Source: AWTP1-13 sp963832445 (GTDB lineage: Bacteria; Pseudomonadota; Alphaproteobacteria; Rhizobiales; Hyphomicrobiaceae). Taken from it: a stretch of DNA of 64,000 nt. Numbering within the stretch: the stretch's first letter is position 1; every line of letters starts with the position of its first letter. Location: contig CAWHUM010000022.1 of assembly GCA_963832445.1 (NCBI GenBank), forward strand, positions 233,779 to 297,778, read 5' to 3'. Of the stretch, positions 1 through 9,285 are shown piece after piece. The position numbers and the translations under genes were made by a program. The notes under the pieces are model-generated. The model saw only the letters and a program-made list of their open reading frames with translations, did not search any database and was not told where the DNA came from.

Positions 1-277
1 AGACGTGGCTGCTCGTGGTGCGCGGCAGCGCCCGCGCCGGGAAGTTCGGTGTCGCCATCGGCGACGTCATTTTCGCGCAGGCTGACCGCATCGACGTTCA
101 GGCCGGGCGCGACGGCGTGGCGTGCCTCGTAGCGTCCTCGGGTGTTAGCGGATCGATTCCACGGCTCCTCGCAGAGCCGGGTCCAGCCGATGCTTGCGAG
201 CCGGAGGAGGTGCTGCCAACCACCTCCCGCACTCGAACAAAAGCGGCCCCGGTGAATGGGCAAGTGGGAGTACTGCC
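1..277. other. left edge, no gene recognised
   Basis: No recognisable protein is visible here. A plus-strand frame stays open from the window edge to 281 and could be the 3' end of a gene starting outside the window, but its translation matches no family I know. The last bases carry a Shine-Dalgarno-like GGGAG at 266-270, placed correctly for the glycosyltransferase ATG at 278. Confidence 0.3.
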
Positions 278-2572
278 ATGAGACCCCTCAAGCGCGTTGC
301 GCTCATCGGCAACCATCTCCCGCGCCGCTGCGGCATTGCCACCTTCACGCATGATCTGCATCGGGCGATTGCGACGGCGCGCCCGGGGCTGGAAACTTGC
401 GTCGTTGCCATGAACGATCCCGGCGGCGTCTATGACTATCCGGCCGCTGTGCGTTTCCAGGTCCCGGATGAGACGATCGATGGCTACGCGGCCGCCGCTG
501 ATTTTCTGAACGCCGCACGGCTACGACGTCGTTTCCCTGCAGCACGAGTACGGGATTTTCGGCGGTGAGGCCGGTGGACACATCGTCGAGCTCCTGAAAC
601 GCCTAACCATGCCGATCGTCACGACGCTGCATACCGTGCTCCCGGCACCGACGCCGGCTCAGCGCAACGTCATGGGCGAGATCATTGCCAGGTCGACCAA
701 GCTGGTCGTCATGGCCGAAAAGGGCCGCGAGCTGCTCCAGTCGGTGTATGACGTGTCGCCACAGAAGATCGAGGTGATCCCGCACGGCATCCCGGACTTT
801 CCATTTCTCGAGGCCCATCACGCCAAGGCCAAGTTCGGGTTCAGCGGCAAGACCGTCATCCTGACGTTCGGTCTGCTGTCGCCGAGCAAAGGCATCGAGA
901 CCGTGATCGATGCCATGCCTGGCATCGTCGAATCCTGCCCGAACGCCGTCTATGTCATCCTCGGCGCAACCCATCCCAACCTCATCCGGCATCAGGGCGA
1001 GGCCTATCGCGAGAGCTTGAATGCCAGGGTGCGGGAAGCTCGGCATGGAGGACCACGTCGTCTTCTTCAACCAGTTCGTCGACCAGGCCACGCTGCTGGA
1101 CTTCATCTCGATGTGCGACGTCTATGCGACGCCCTATCTCAATGAAGCCCAGATGACGTCCGGCACGCTGGCCTACAGCTTCGGATTGGGAAAGGCCGTC
1201 GTCTCGACACCCTACTGGCACGCCAGGGAATTGCTGGACGACGGGCGCGGCATTCTGGTTCCGTTTGGGGATGCGAAAGCCATCGGCTCGGAGATCGCGG
1301 CGCTATTGACCAACGATGTCCGCCGGCACGCCATGCGCAAACGCGCGTACGCGGCCAGCCGGTCGATGACGTGGGCGCAAACGGCCAAGCGCTATCTGGC
1401 GGCTTTCGAGTTGTCGCGCGAGACGAGCCGAATCGGCAAGCGTGCTCCGGCTGCCCAAGTCGACTTCTGGCGCGAGGGCAGCGCCTTACCGGAACTGCGG
1501 ACCGGACATTTCCTCTCGATGTGCGACAGCACGGGACTGCTCCAGCACGCCGTCCATTCGATACCCGACCGCGCCCATGGCTACTGCGTCGACGACAACG
1601 CGCGTGCCCTGCTGTTGTCGAGCGCGCTATCGACCTTGGCGAAGCTCGATTGCCCGAGCCGATGACGGCGCGCTTTGCCGCCTTCATCCAGCACGCCTGG
1701 AACCCGGACACGCAGCGGTTCCGGAATTTCATGAGCTACGATCGGCGATGGCTGGAAGCACAAGGCTCGGAGGACAGTCACGGGCGGACGCTGTGGGCGT
1801 TGGGCGAATGCGCCCGCAGCGACACCGATCCATCCCGCCGCAGGTGGGCGGCGGCCCTGTTCAAGACCGCCTTGCCCGCCGTCGAACACTTTCGATCGCC
1901 GCGAGCCTGGGCCTTCACGCTGCTGGGACTGGATGCCTATTGCGCCGTGGTGGTGGGAGATCTTGCCGCGAGCCGCATGCGTGAGCTCCTTGCCGACAGG
2001 CTCGTGACCGCGTTCCAGGCGACGGAAAGCAAAGACTGGCGCTGGTTCGAGGATGTCCTCGCCTACGACAATGCACGCCTTTCGCAGGCGCTGCTTGCTC
2101 ACAGGCGCAGCACTCAAGCGACCGCTGCTGGTCAAGGTTGGCCTTACGTCGCTGCGCTGGCTCATGGCGCTGCAGACCACGCCGGATCGGATATTTCCGA
2201 CCCGTCGGCACGGAGAGCTTCGGCGTTGCGCGGAAACCCCCACGAGCGTTCGACCAGCAGCCCGTCGAAGCAGCGGCAGCGATCTCGGCCTGCCTTGCGG
2301 CATGGCGCGTGGACGACAGCGCGGAGTGGACGGCGGGAGCCATGCGCGCCTTCGATTGGTTTCTGGGCGGCAACGACCTGCAGACCTCGCTGGTCGACCC
2401 CGACACTGGCGGTTGCCTGGACGGGCTGCATCCCGATCGGCCGAATGAGAACAGAGGTGCCGAGTCGGCGGTGTCCTATCTTCTCGGACTTGCCGAGATC
2501 CGGCGGTTCGCCCGTGGTGGCGTGGTAGCGTCGCCCGCCGAACATGCACAGAAGCTGGCTCTCAGCGCCTGA
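278..2572 (+). pseudogene. GT4-family glycosyltransferase with C-terminal helical domain, five frameshifts
   Basis: The reconstructed protein is about 760 residues. The N-terminal part is a GT-B glycosyltransferase: it opens with a nucleotide-sugar-fold start (RVALIGNHLPRRCGIATFT), followed by LTMPIVTTLHTV, the GLLSPSKGIETVIDAM hinge and a C-terminal Rossmann half. From about residue 390 a helical region follows (HGYCVDDNARALLL, MSYDRRWLEAQGSEDSHGRT, DPDTGGCLDGLHP) that resembles an alpha/alpha toroid. The reading frame breaks near 510, 1035, 1650, 2090 and 2185. In four of the five, removing one base restores the frame (for example an extra A in the AA at about 1034); at 1650 a T seems to be missing. 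The start ATG 278 has a GGGAG Shine-Dalgarno. The gene is followed 49 bp later by a GH130-like gene, suggesting a pair for synthesis and phosphorolysis of a mannose-type glycan; the substrate is inferred. Five breaks in one gene may mean true decay, poor local sequence, or both. Confidence 0.75.
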
Positions 2573-2621
2573 ACACCGCCCATCGCACAACGGATCCGAG
2601 GGGACCCTCTTGTCTCAACCC

Positions 2622-3909
2622 ATGTTCTTGAACCGGCAGACTTTGTATCTGCGTCCCGACCCCGCCAGGGTCGTCGTGCGGCCCTTCAAGCCGGCGATCG
2701 AGCCCAGGGACCTCAACCCGACCGACAAGACGCGCGCCAATCATATCGTCGGCAGGGTCCTGGGGCTCGAGCCGGCCGCGACCGAACAGCAATTGAAGGA
2801 CGTGCTCGACAACTTCGAGGGGCGTCACAGGAACCTGCTCGAGATCTTCGAGGCGCGCGCCGTCGAGATGGAAGAGGCATTGGCGCCGCATGCCGTGCTG
2901 ACAAAAACACAGCGCTACCTGGTCGGCGCGTATTTCCTTCACGAGTACTCGTTCGAAGCGTCGGCCTTGTTCAATCCGAGCATCGTGCGGCACCCTGACC
3001 AATCGGGCGCACCGGATGGAGGATGCCGGTTCATTCTCAGCCTCCGCGCGGTCGGGGAAGGTCACATTTCCTCGTTGACCTTCAGATCCGGCTCGATCGC
3101 CGCCGATGGGAGTGTCGCCATCGATCCGACGGCGCGCCTGGCGTCGGTACCAAAAATCAGAAGCCGGGCGTCGAGACCCAACGGTGACGAGATCGAGGTC
3201 ATCTTCAGACCGGACGAGGACTTGAGCGAACGGGTCATCTTTCCGATCACGGACGCGCAGTCCAACGGCATCGAGGATGCCCGGTTCGTGGAATTCGACA
3301 ACAACGGGCGCAAGACATTCTACGCGACCTACACCGCCTACAGCGGCAGGGCGATCCGGTCCGAGCTGCTGGAGACGACAGGACTTCCGATCGTTCCGCA
3401 TGACCCCCCTCAGCGGGACAGCATCGCGCAACAAGGGCATGGGGCTATTCCCGCGCAAGATCAATGGCCGCTTTGCGATGATCGGCCGACAGGACAACGA
3501 GAACTTGTACCTGATCTACTCCGATGACCTTTACACGTGGGACGGCGGCCAGGCATTTCTTCAGCCGGCGCAACCTTGGGAATTCGTGCAGATCGGCAAT
3601 TGCGGCTCGCCCATCGAGCTGGACGAAGGCTGGCTGCTGTTGACGCACGGCGTCGGCCCGGTGCGGAAGTATTCGATCGGAGCGGTTCTGCTGGACAAGA
3701 AAGACCCCGCCAAGATTCTTGCCCGGGCCCGCGAGCCGCTGGTTCGCCCCGAGCCGACCGAGCGCGAAGGCTATGTGCCGAACGTCGTCTACACCTGTGG
3801 TGCCATGCGCCATGGCGAGCGGATCGTCCTGCCGTATGCCATTTCGGACACCTTCTCCAATTTCGCGACCATAAGGATCGCGGCGCTACTGCAGGCCCTC
3901 TCGACTTGA
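2622..3909 (+). pseudogene. GH130-type glycosidase / glycoside phosphorylase, one frameshift
   Basis: The first part (2622 to about 3375) carries the beta-propeller features of GH130 proteins: ALFNPSIVRHPD, IEDARFVEF and FYATYTAYSGR. The second part, in the next frame to the TGA at 3907, continues with MTPLSGTASRNKGMGLFPR, IYSDDLYTWDGGQ, IGNCGSPIELDEGWLLLTHGVG and a typical end. One extra G near 3383 (ACAGGACTT read as ACAGACTT) rejoins the two frames. The intact protein would be about 428 residues, which suits the family. GH130 enzymes phosphorolyse or hydrolyse beta-mannosides; the substrate cannot be read from sequence. ATG 2622 is chosen because it follows the glycosyltransferase directly and fits the length; TTG 2610 is an alternative. 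Likely in one operon with the upstream glycosyltransferase. Confidence 0.78.
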
Positions 3910-4030
3910 CCGTGCGGTTGCCGGATGGGACCGCACGGGGTCTAACGGCAGCACTCCTGCGCTGGTGTGTGTCCAGCAGAATTCGGTCAAACTTTGCCGA
4001 TCACTACGCGGCAAGCCCGAAGAAGACGCG

Positions 4031-4210
4031 ATGTTCTACCTGGCCACCCGTCTAGTACGGCCGCTGGATTGGCTGGGGCTCCTTGAGGAAAAGGAAGTTC
4101 CTCGCTTTGGATCGATCAATGCCATCCAGCTGCGGAAGACTGCGCTATTTGACAAGTTCTCTCGCTTTGAAGCTGTTCGTAACGACATTGGGAGCGGCAG
4201 GCGGCATTGA
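4031..4210 (+). CDS. unrecognised small ORF (gene remnant?)
   Basis: An open frame of about 59 residues starting at ATG 4031 (or from 3968 with an alternative start) and ending at 4210. It contains RPLDWLGLLEEKEVPRFG and RKTALFDKFSRFEA, which look like real protein, amphipathic and rich in conserved-looking residues, but I cannot assign a family. It abuts a truncated region and the DUF2161 gene, so it may be the 3' remnant of a longer gene. There is no clear ribosome binding site. Confidence 0.3.
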   Translation: MFYLATRLVRPLDWLGLLEEKEVPRFGSINAIQLRKTALFDKFSRFEAVRNDIGSGRRH

Positions 4211-4323
4211 GCCAGGAGTATTGGGCGGCCGTGCACCGCGTCCCCGGGAGACTATCTTCAGGCGTCAGGGACTTGGCTGCTCGCATGCGCGATCGGTGGC
4301 GGCAGCTCAATCCCAAGGCCGAG

Positions 4324-5109
4324 ATGGTCCGATCGCCGTCTTGCGCCTTGGCCGGTCGACACACCTTCGAATCATGGCTAGGCCTCTTGCATAAAGAGGG
4401 TCCGTTGGAATCAAGTCTCTACCTGCCGGTCAAACGCTTCCTCGAAAAGCTTGGGTTCGAGGTCAAGGGCGAGATATGCAGATGCGATCTGGTGGCGCTT
4501 CGAGACGGTGAACCCACCGCCGTTGTCATCGGCGAGCTAAAACTCAGCTTCACACTCGAACTCGTGCTGCAGGCCGTCGACCGGTTCCCTGTCTGCGATG
4601 AAATCTGGCTGGCCGTGCGAATGTCGCGTCGCGGTCGTGGTCGCGAGGGCGACCCAAGAGTGAAAAAGCTCTGTCGGTTGCTCGGCCTGGGCCTACTCGC
4701 AGTGACGGCGTCGGGCAAAGTGGAGGTTTTGGTCGAACCCGTGCCGTGGCGCCCTAGGCGCGATGCCAAGAGGCGATCACGGATCGTCGATGAGCATCGG
4801 CGCCGTCGTGGCGATCCAGCGGCTGGCGGAAGTACGCGACAGCCCATCATGACGGCCTATCGCCAGCAAGCTCTGGCTTGTGCAGCGGCGCTAGCGCAAG
4901 CGCCCGCTCGGCCACGCGACCTCAAGAGTGATATGCCTGATGCACCCAAAATCCTTCTCAACAACGTCTACGGGTGGTTCGTTAGGGTCGAGCGCGGCGT
5001 ATATACGCTATCGGAAAGTGGCAAAGCAGCGCTCCTTCGATGGAGCGCGCATCTTCCGGATATTTCGGAGATCCCCTCCAAGGAAATGACCGCCACCGCG
5101 CGGCCATAG
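4324..5109 (+). CDS. DUF2161 family, putative PD-(D/E)XK-type phosphodiesterase
   Basis: The region from about 4400 matches DUF2161 proteins: LESSLYLPVKRFLEKLGFEVKG, then CDLVALRDGEPTAVVIGELKLSF containing the D...ExK nuclease-fold signature, then VEPVPWRPRRDAKRRSRIV and RRRGDPAAGGSTRQPIMTAYR. A C-terminal winged-helix-like segment (NNVYGWFVRVERGVYTLSESGK) completes the domain. The open frame extends upstream to 4207 (TTG) without family similarity; ATG 4324 is a compromise, and the true start may be near 4400. Function in this family is not established; a nucleic-acid cleaving or repair role is inferred from the fold. The neighbours are remnants, so this may be an island relic, although the domain itself looks complete. 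Confidence 0.7.
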   Translation: MVRSPSCALAGRHTFESWLGLLHKEGPLESSLYLPVKRFLEKLGFEVKGEICRCDLVALRDGEPTAVVIGELKLSFTLELVLQAVDRFPVCDEIWLAVRMSRRGRGREGDPRVKKLCRLLGLGLLAVTASGKVEVLVEPVPWRPRRDAKRRSRIVDEHRRRRGDPAAGGSTRQPIMTAYRQQALACAAALAQAPARPRDLKSDMPDAPKILLNNVYGWFVRVERGVYTLSESGKAALLRWSAHLPDISEIPSKEMTATARP

Positions 5110-5122
5110 ACTCGGTAAGTCG

Positions 5123-5548
5123 GTGCCCACCTTCTGCGTCATCACCTGTCCCGCTAACGAGCTTGTGGCCAACATCCACGACCGTATGCCGGTGATCATC
5201 CCACCGGAGTCCGACGATCACTGGCTCTCGACGCTCGATCCTCCGCGGGGACTGCTGGTGCCGTCCCCCGCTGCGGCTATGAAGATGTGGCCGATCAGCA
5301 CGCGAGTGAGCAAGCCTGAGAATGACGATGCGGCGATATCGGAGCCCGTGGAAGTGCGGGACGAACGATCACTGCTTTGGGGCTCCCGCCGCATCTCGCA
5401 GCATCTGGTTGTCTTCGGCGTTCCCATCATGAGCGGGTGTTGTGACACCTCTTTCCCTTTCCACTATTCGGGCCTAGAAGATGGGTGCGCCGTGTGCGGC
5501 GTCGCCCCCATAGGGGCCGCCAATCTCATCCTTCACAGGCTGGATTGA
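5123..5548 (+). pseudogene. SRAP (YedK/HMCES-type) C-terminal fragment
   Basis: From the GTG at 5123 the translation reads FCVITCPANELVANIHDRMP, VIIPPE, LLVPSPAAAMKMWPISTRV and ENDDAAISEPV, the C-terminal third of SOS-response-associated peptidase (SRAP) proteins, which crosslink abasic sites in single-stranded DNA. The conserved catalytic Cys2 and the whole N-terminal two thirds are missing. Upstream sequence belongs to the DUF2161 gene, so the 5' end was removed by deletion or rearrangement at about 5120. After about 5360 the frame runs on to 5548 with no SRAP similarity (it may be junk). The fragment retains the active-site His of the HDRMP motif but cannot form the Cys2 adduct. Confidence 0.7.
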
Positions 5549-5596
5549 TCCACCGCTCCTCGCGGCACGGCGCGCGCAAACACGAGATCAAGCACA

Positions 5597-5821
5597 ATGA
5601 ATGAAATCCGAAACGGTCGACGGCCCCAAAGACGGCCGCCAAATTCTCGAACCTCCCCTGCTAACCAACAACGCCCGAATGGGTCAGGCAACGCCAAGCG
5701 CAATTACGAGCGGTATATGGAGTTGGCACGCGAAGCGGCTGTGAGGGGCGACGACGTCGAGGTCCAGAACTGCTACCAGCATGCCGAGCACTACTTCAGG
5801 ACCATGAACGGCAGAGACTAG
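5597..5821 (+). CDS. short DUF4167-like protein
   Basis: A 74-residue protein: a basic low-complexity N-terminus (RNGRRPQRRPPNSRTSPAN) followed by one DUF4167-like segment, YERYMELAREAAVRGDDVEV, QNCYQHAEHYFRTM. The full-length DUF4167 gene of this window (14833-15579) has the same pattern, AEKYMALARDAQSSGDPVLA, ENYLQHAEHY. The miniature paralogue keeps only the core helical hairpin and lacks the long polar tail. DUF4167 proteins have basic, probably RNA-binding N-termini; the molecular role is unknown. It lies convergent to rpoZ, with 35 bp between stops. Confidence 0.75.
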   Translation: MNEIRNGRRPQRRPPNSRTSPANQQRPNGSGNAKRNYERYMELAREAAVRGDDVEVQNCYQHAEHYFRTMNGRD

Positions 5822-5856
5822 TGCCCCTTTGCTGCCGGCATTTTCGAAGTGGGTGT

Positions 5857-6282
5857 TCAGTACCCACGTGGCCCAAGCGGGGCACTTTCGCTTTTTGAGG
5901 ACGGCTCCTCAGGCGACAATTTTTCTAGACCGCGCAGCAGCTCTTCTTCTGTCATCGTGTCCACGACCGCATCGGTGGTCGGATCGTCACGGCCCAATGT
6001 CGGCCGCAGTTCTCGCGGCGCCGCCGGTGCAGCGACCGCCTCTGGCTCATCGATCTCCACCTGTTTTTGGATGGAGTGAATGAGCCTCTCACGCATGTCG
6101 CCTGGGGAAACGGTCTTTTCGGCAATCTCGCGGAGCGCGACGACCGGGTTCTTATCGTTATCCGGCTCGACTGTGAGGGCCGAGCCGCTGGCGAGGCTGC
6201 GCGCTCGGTGAGCCGCGATGAGCACAAGCTCAAACCTGTTGGGAATCTTGTCGACGCAGTCTTCGACTGTGACACGTGCCAT
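5857..6282 (-). CDS. rpoZ: RNA polymerase omega subunit
   Basis: A 141-residue protein beginning MARVTVEDCVDKIPNRFELV, followed by LIAAHRARSL and DNDKNPVVALREIAEKTV, the canonical omega fold (residues 1-70) that binds the beta' C-terminus and helps assemble RNA polymerase. A variable acidic tail (EEELLRGLEKL) follows, normal for alphaproteobacteria. The start at 6282 is fixed by the MARVTVEDC consensus; the frame is open further upstream but without similarity. A strong hairpin at 6375-6408 separates it from ubiG, so rpoZ probably has its own promoter between 6283 and 6375. Confidence 0.96.
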   Translation of the reverse strand: MARVTVEDCVDKIPNRFELVLIAAHRARSLASGSALTVEPDNDKNPVVALREIAEKTVSPGDMRERLIHSIQKQVEIDEPEAVAAPAAPRELRPTLGRDDPTTDAVVDTMTEEELLRGLEKLSPEEPSSKSESAPLGPRGY

Positions 6283-6374
6283 GCGAAATCCTTCTCTTGC
6301 AGCGAACAGCGAGCCACGCCGGCCCCGGGGCAGACACCGCGCCTGAAGCTGTCCCTCCAGATTGAAATGCGAAA

Positions 6375-6408
6375 GCACGAAGGCCCCCGATATCGGGGGT
6401 CTTCGTGC
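6375..6408 (-). terminator. hairpin terminator downstream of ubiG
   Basis: Two 16-base arms with one mismatch (GCACGAAGGCCCCCGA and its near complement) meet around a CCCCGATATCGGGG core. On the minus strand the stem is followed by TTTCGCATTTC. It lies 95 bp after the ubiG stop and 93 bp before the rpoZ start, which suits intrinsic termination of ubiG. Confidence 0.7.
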
Positions 6409-6502
6409 GCGTCGTGGTGATGGATTTTTGCTCCGACCCGCCGATGCTATTTCTCTCCTGCGTTGACGAAGCTGGCTTGCCGGATCGGTAAAGGCTGGCC
6501 CT

Positions 6503-7270
6503 TCACCCGGCCTTGGCTGCCGCGGCGAAGTAGTTCACGTCCGTGTCGTCGGCGAGCGACCAGGCATCCGCCAGCGGGCTGTACACCAGCCCCTTGAACG
6601 TCGGCGCCGCAAAACCGGCTGCCAGCAGGCAGCGCTGCAACTCCTGCGGTGTCACGAAGCGCTCCCACTGATGCGTACCAACGGGCAGCCAGCGCAGCAC
6701 GTACTCGGCGCCTACGATAGCCAGCAGGTAGGCCTTGAGCGTGCGGTTGATGGTGGAGATCAGGAGCAATCCGCCCGGCCGCACAAGCGACGCACAAGTC
6801 TTGAGGAATTGGCCGGGGTCGGGCACGTGCTCGATCACCTCCAGGCACGCGACTGCGTCGAATGTGGCGCGCTCGGCAACCAAGTCCTCGACGCGGGCCG
6901 ATCTGTACTCGATGCTCAAGTCCTGCCCCGCCGCATGCCGGCGCGCCGCCTCGATATTCTTCGTTGCCGGGTCGATGCCGGTTAGACGTGCGCCGAGCCT
7001 TGCCAGCGGTTCGCACACCAGCCCGCCGCCGCAGCCGATGTCGAGGATCGACAGGCCCTCGAGCGGACGAAGGCCGCCCGGCGCCCTGTTGAAATGGCTG
7101 ACGATAGCGTCGCGCAGGAAAGTCAGCCGCGCCGGCCCGATCAGATGCAGCGTGCGGAATTTTCCGTTGGCATCCCACCATTGGGAGGCCAGCCGCGCAA
7201 ACCGGTCGAGCTCGGCCGGATCGAGGGTGGCTGCAGGTGAACCGTGTTCGCCCTTGCTCATGTGTGGCAT
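6503..7270 (-). CDS. ubiG: ubiquinone biosynthesis O-methyltransferase
   Basis: A 255-residue class I SAM methyltransferase performing both O-methylations of ubiquinone synthesis. ELDRFARLASQWWDANGKF and LHLIGPARLTFLRD near the N-terminus are UbiG-specific; the SAM site is ILDIGCGGGLVCEPLA, followed by GIDPATKNIEAAR, and the later CLEVIEHVPDP and LISTINRT motifs are diagnostic. ATG 7270 is chosen because GGAGGAG stands 7-8 bases upstream; a longer frame to 7378 would overlap the divergent coiled-coil gene. It is transcribed alone and ends at the hairpin near 6390. Confidence 0.95.
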   Translation of the reverse strand: MPHMSKGEHGSPAATLDPAELDRFARLASQWWDANGKFRTLHLIGPARLTFLRDAIVSHFNRAPGGLRPLEGLSILDIGCGGGLVCEPLARLGARLTGIDPATKNIEAARRHAAGQDLSIEYRSARVEDLVAERATFDAVACLEVIEHVPDPGQFLKTCASLVRPGGLLLISTINRTLKAYLLAIVGAEYVLRWLPVGTHQWERFVTPQELQRCLLAAGFAAPTFKGLVYSPLADAWSLADDTDVNYFAAAAKAG

Positions 7271-7376
7271 AGGCTGCTCCTCCCCGTTTTCTGTCAAGGT
7301 CGGCGCGCGGAGCGGGTAGTGTCTCAGCTTGGCGTGTTTGCCTTCACATATGCCAATGCTAACCCTATGATGCGCC

Positions 7377-7625
7377 ATGGCCGACGAACCTCAGAGCTTG
7401 GTGCTGGAGCACCTGCGCGCCATCCGCGCGGACGTCGGCTTGCTGCGCGAAGGCCAAGCGGAAATCGCATTGAGGCTTGGCTCGCTCGAGCAGCAGGTGG
7501 CAGGCCTGCGACGAGACTTTGCCGATTTGAGAGCGGATTTCGTACGACTCGAATCACGTGTTGATAGGCTCGACCAGCGCGTGGAACGCATCGAACGTCG
7601 GTTGGACCTGGTTGAGGCGCCCTGA
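7377..7625 (+). CDS. small coiled-coil protein
   Basis: An 82-residue acidic protein that is almost one continuous coiled coil: heptad-spaced leucines and valines run through EQQVAGLRRDFADLRADFV and RLESRVDRLDQRVERIERRL. No membrane segment or signal peptide is seen. Its ATG is 106 bp from ubiG in divergent orientation. Similar small proteins are common and of unknown function in Hyphomicrobiales. Confidence 0.6.
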   Translation: MADEPQSLVLEHLRAIRADVGLLREGQAEIALRLGSLEQQVAGLRRDFADLRADFVRLESRVDRLDQRVERIERRLDLVEAP

Positions 7626-7882
7626 GAGGCTATGGGCGCCGCCAGGCCGACAACCCGCGCAGGCTCGGTAGTGCCGCGGCGGCGACGCAGGGGGATACCA
7701 TCATCCAGCCCACTCGCGCTCCCGCCGCCGGACTGAGAAAACCCTGTGCCAGTTGCCCAGCGCGTGTTGCGGAGCCTCAGCCTTGTGGCTAAGAGTACGC
7801 GCGGGTCCGAGCGGGCTCCTCGAGCCCAGCGTCATGCGATCCCGAGCGGGGCACCTGTTCCCGGACGCCGAGCGGATTGGGA

Positions 7883-9145
7883 ATGAGTTTCATCGTCATG
7901 AAGTTTGGCGGCACCTCGGTCGCCAACGTCGAGCGCATCCGCGTCGTTGCGCGCCACGTCAAGCGCGAGGTCGATGCCGGCAACAAGGTGGCGGTCGTCG
8001 TGTCCGCCATGGCTGGCACCACCAACCAGCTGGTGGCCTGGGTGCGGGAGGCATCCCCCCTGCACGACGCGCGTGAGTACGACGCCGTGGTCGCCACCGG
8101 CGAGCAGGTGACGGCCGGCCTGTTGGCAATCGTTCTGCAGTCGATTGGCGTGCAGGCTCGCTCCTGGCAGGGCTGGCAGGTGCCGATCCAGACCGACAAT
8201 GCGCATGGCGTCGCCCGCATCACCGCCATGCCAGGCGAGGAGATCCGCAGGCGGCTCGAGCAGGGCGAGGTGGCGGTCATCACCGGCTTCCAGGGCGTCG
8301 AGCCCGAGCGCAATCGCATCTCCACGCTGGGCCGCGGCGGCTCCGACACCAGCGCGGTCGCTGTCGCCGTCGCCATCAAGGCCGATCTCTGCGACATCTA
8401 CACCGACGTCGACGGCGTCTACACCACCGACCCGCGCATCGTGCCAAGGGCCAAGCGCATGTCCAAGGTCTCCTACGAGGAGATGCTGGAAATGGCCTCG
8501 CTCGGCTCCAAGGTGCTGCAAACGCGCTCGGTGGAGCTCGCCATGGTACACAAGATGCGCGTGCGCGTGCTGTCGAGCTTCGCGGCGCCCGAGACCCTGA
8601 GGCCCGCCGAGCCGGGCACGTGGGACCAGGTCGGCACAATCATTTGCGACGAGGACGAGATCGTGGAGCAAAGGGTCGTCAGCGGCATAGCCTACGCCAA
8701 GGATGAGGCCAAGATCACGCTGCTCAAGATCGCCGACAAGCCGGGCGTAGCAGCGGGCATTTTTGGGCCGCTGGCGGCCGGCAGCATCAACGTCGACATG
8801 ATCGTGCAGAATCTTTCGGCCGACGGTAAATCCACGGACATCACGTTCACGGTTCAGGAATCGGAGCTCGAGCGCACGCTCGAGGTGCTGAAGACGGTCA
8901 AGAAGGACATCGGCGCATTCGAAATAAAAAGTTCGCGCGACGTGGCCAAGGTCTCGGTCATCGGCATCGGCATGCGCAGTCATGCGGGCGTTGCCGCGCA
9001 GATGTTCAAGGCGCTTGGAGATAGGGGCATCAATATCCTCGCCATCTCCACCTCGGAGATCAAGATCAGTATTCTGATCGATGCTGCGTACGCCGAGCTT
9101 GCGGTGCGCACCCTGCACGGGCTGTACGGGCTCGGCAAAGACTGA
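7883..9145 (+). CDS. lysC: aspartate kinase
   Basis: A 420-residue aspartokinase that phosphorylates L-aspartate at the head of lysine, threonine and methionine synthesis. The kinase domain has VMKFGGTSVAN at residues 5-15, VVVSAMAGTTNQL, and TLGRGGSDTSAVA for ATP and aspartate binding. Two C-terminal ACT domains (about 265-335 and 345-415; GVAAGIFGPLAAGSINVDM and AGVAAQMFKALGDRGINI) give allosteric feedback control. ATG 7883 starts the family consensus MSFIVMKFGG; TTG 7877 is possible. It stands 140 bp upstream of ptsP, an order-typical pair. Confidence 0.97.
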   Translation: MSFIVMKFGGTSVANVERIRVVARHVKREVDAGNKVAVVVSAMAGTTNQLVAWVREASPLHDAREYDAVVATGEQVTAGLLAIVLQSIGVQARSWQGWQVPIQTDNAHGVARITAMPGEEIRRRLEQGEVAVITGFQGVEPERNRISTLGRGGSDTSAVAVAVAIKADLCDIYTDVDGVYTTDPRIVPRAKRMSKVSYEEMLEMASLGSKVLQTRSVELAMVHKMRVRVLSSFAAPETLRPAEPGTWDQVGTIICDEDEIVEQRVVSGIAYAKDEAKITLLKIADKPGVAAGIFGPLAAGSINVDMIVQNLSADGKSTDITFTVQESELERTLEVLKTVKKDIGAFEIKSSRDVAKVSVIGIGMRSHAGVAAQMFKALGDRGINILAISTSEIKISILIDAAYAELAVRTLHGLYGLGKD

Positions 9146-9285
9146 TTGCATGGGGCTAGTGTGCTGGCCGCTGGATCGGCCGGCGCCGTTGCTGTATGCG
9201 AGGGGTGGGGCTCGAGAGCCTAAGACCGCTTGGCCCGCGATGCTTGAACTTGGTTTCTCTTCGCCGAAGAGGCGACCGCACTGGC

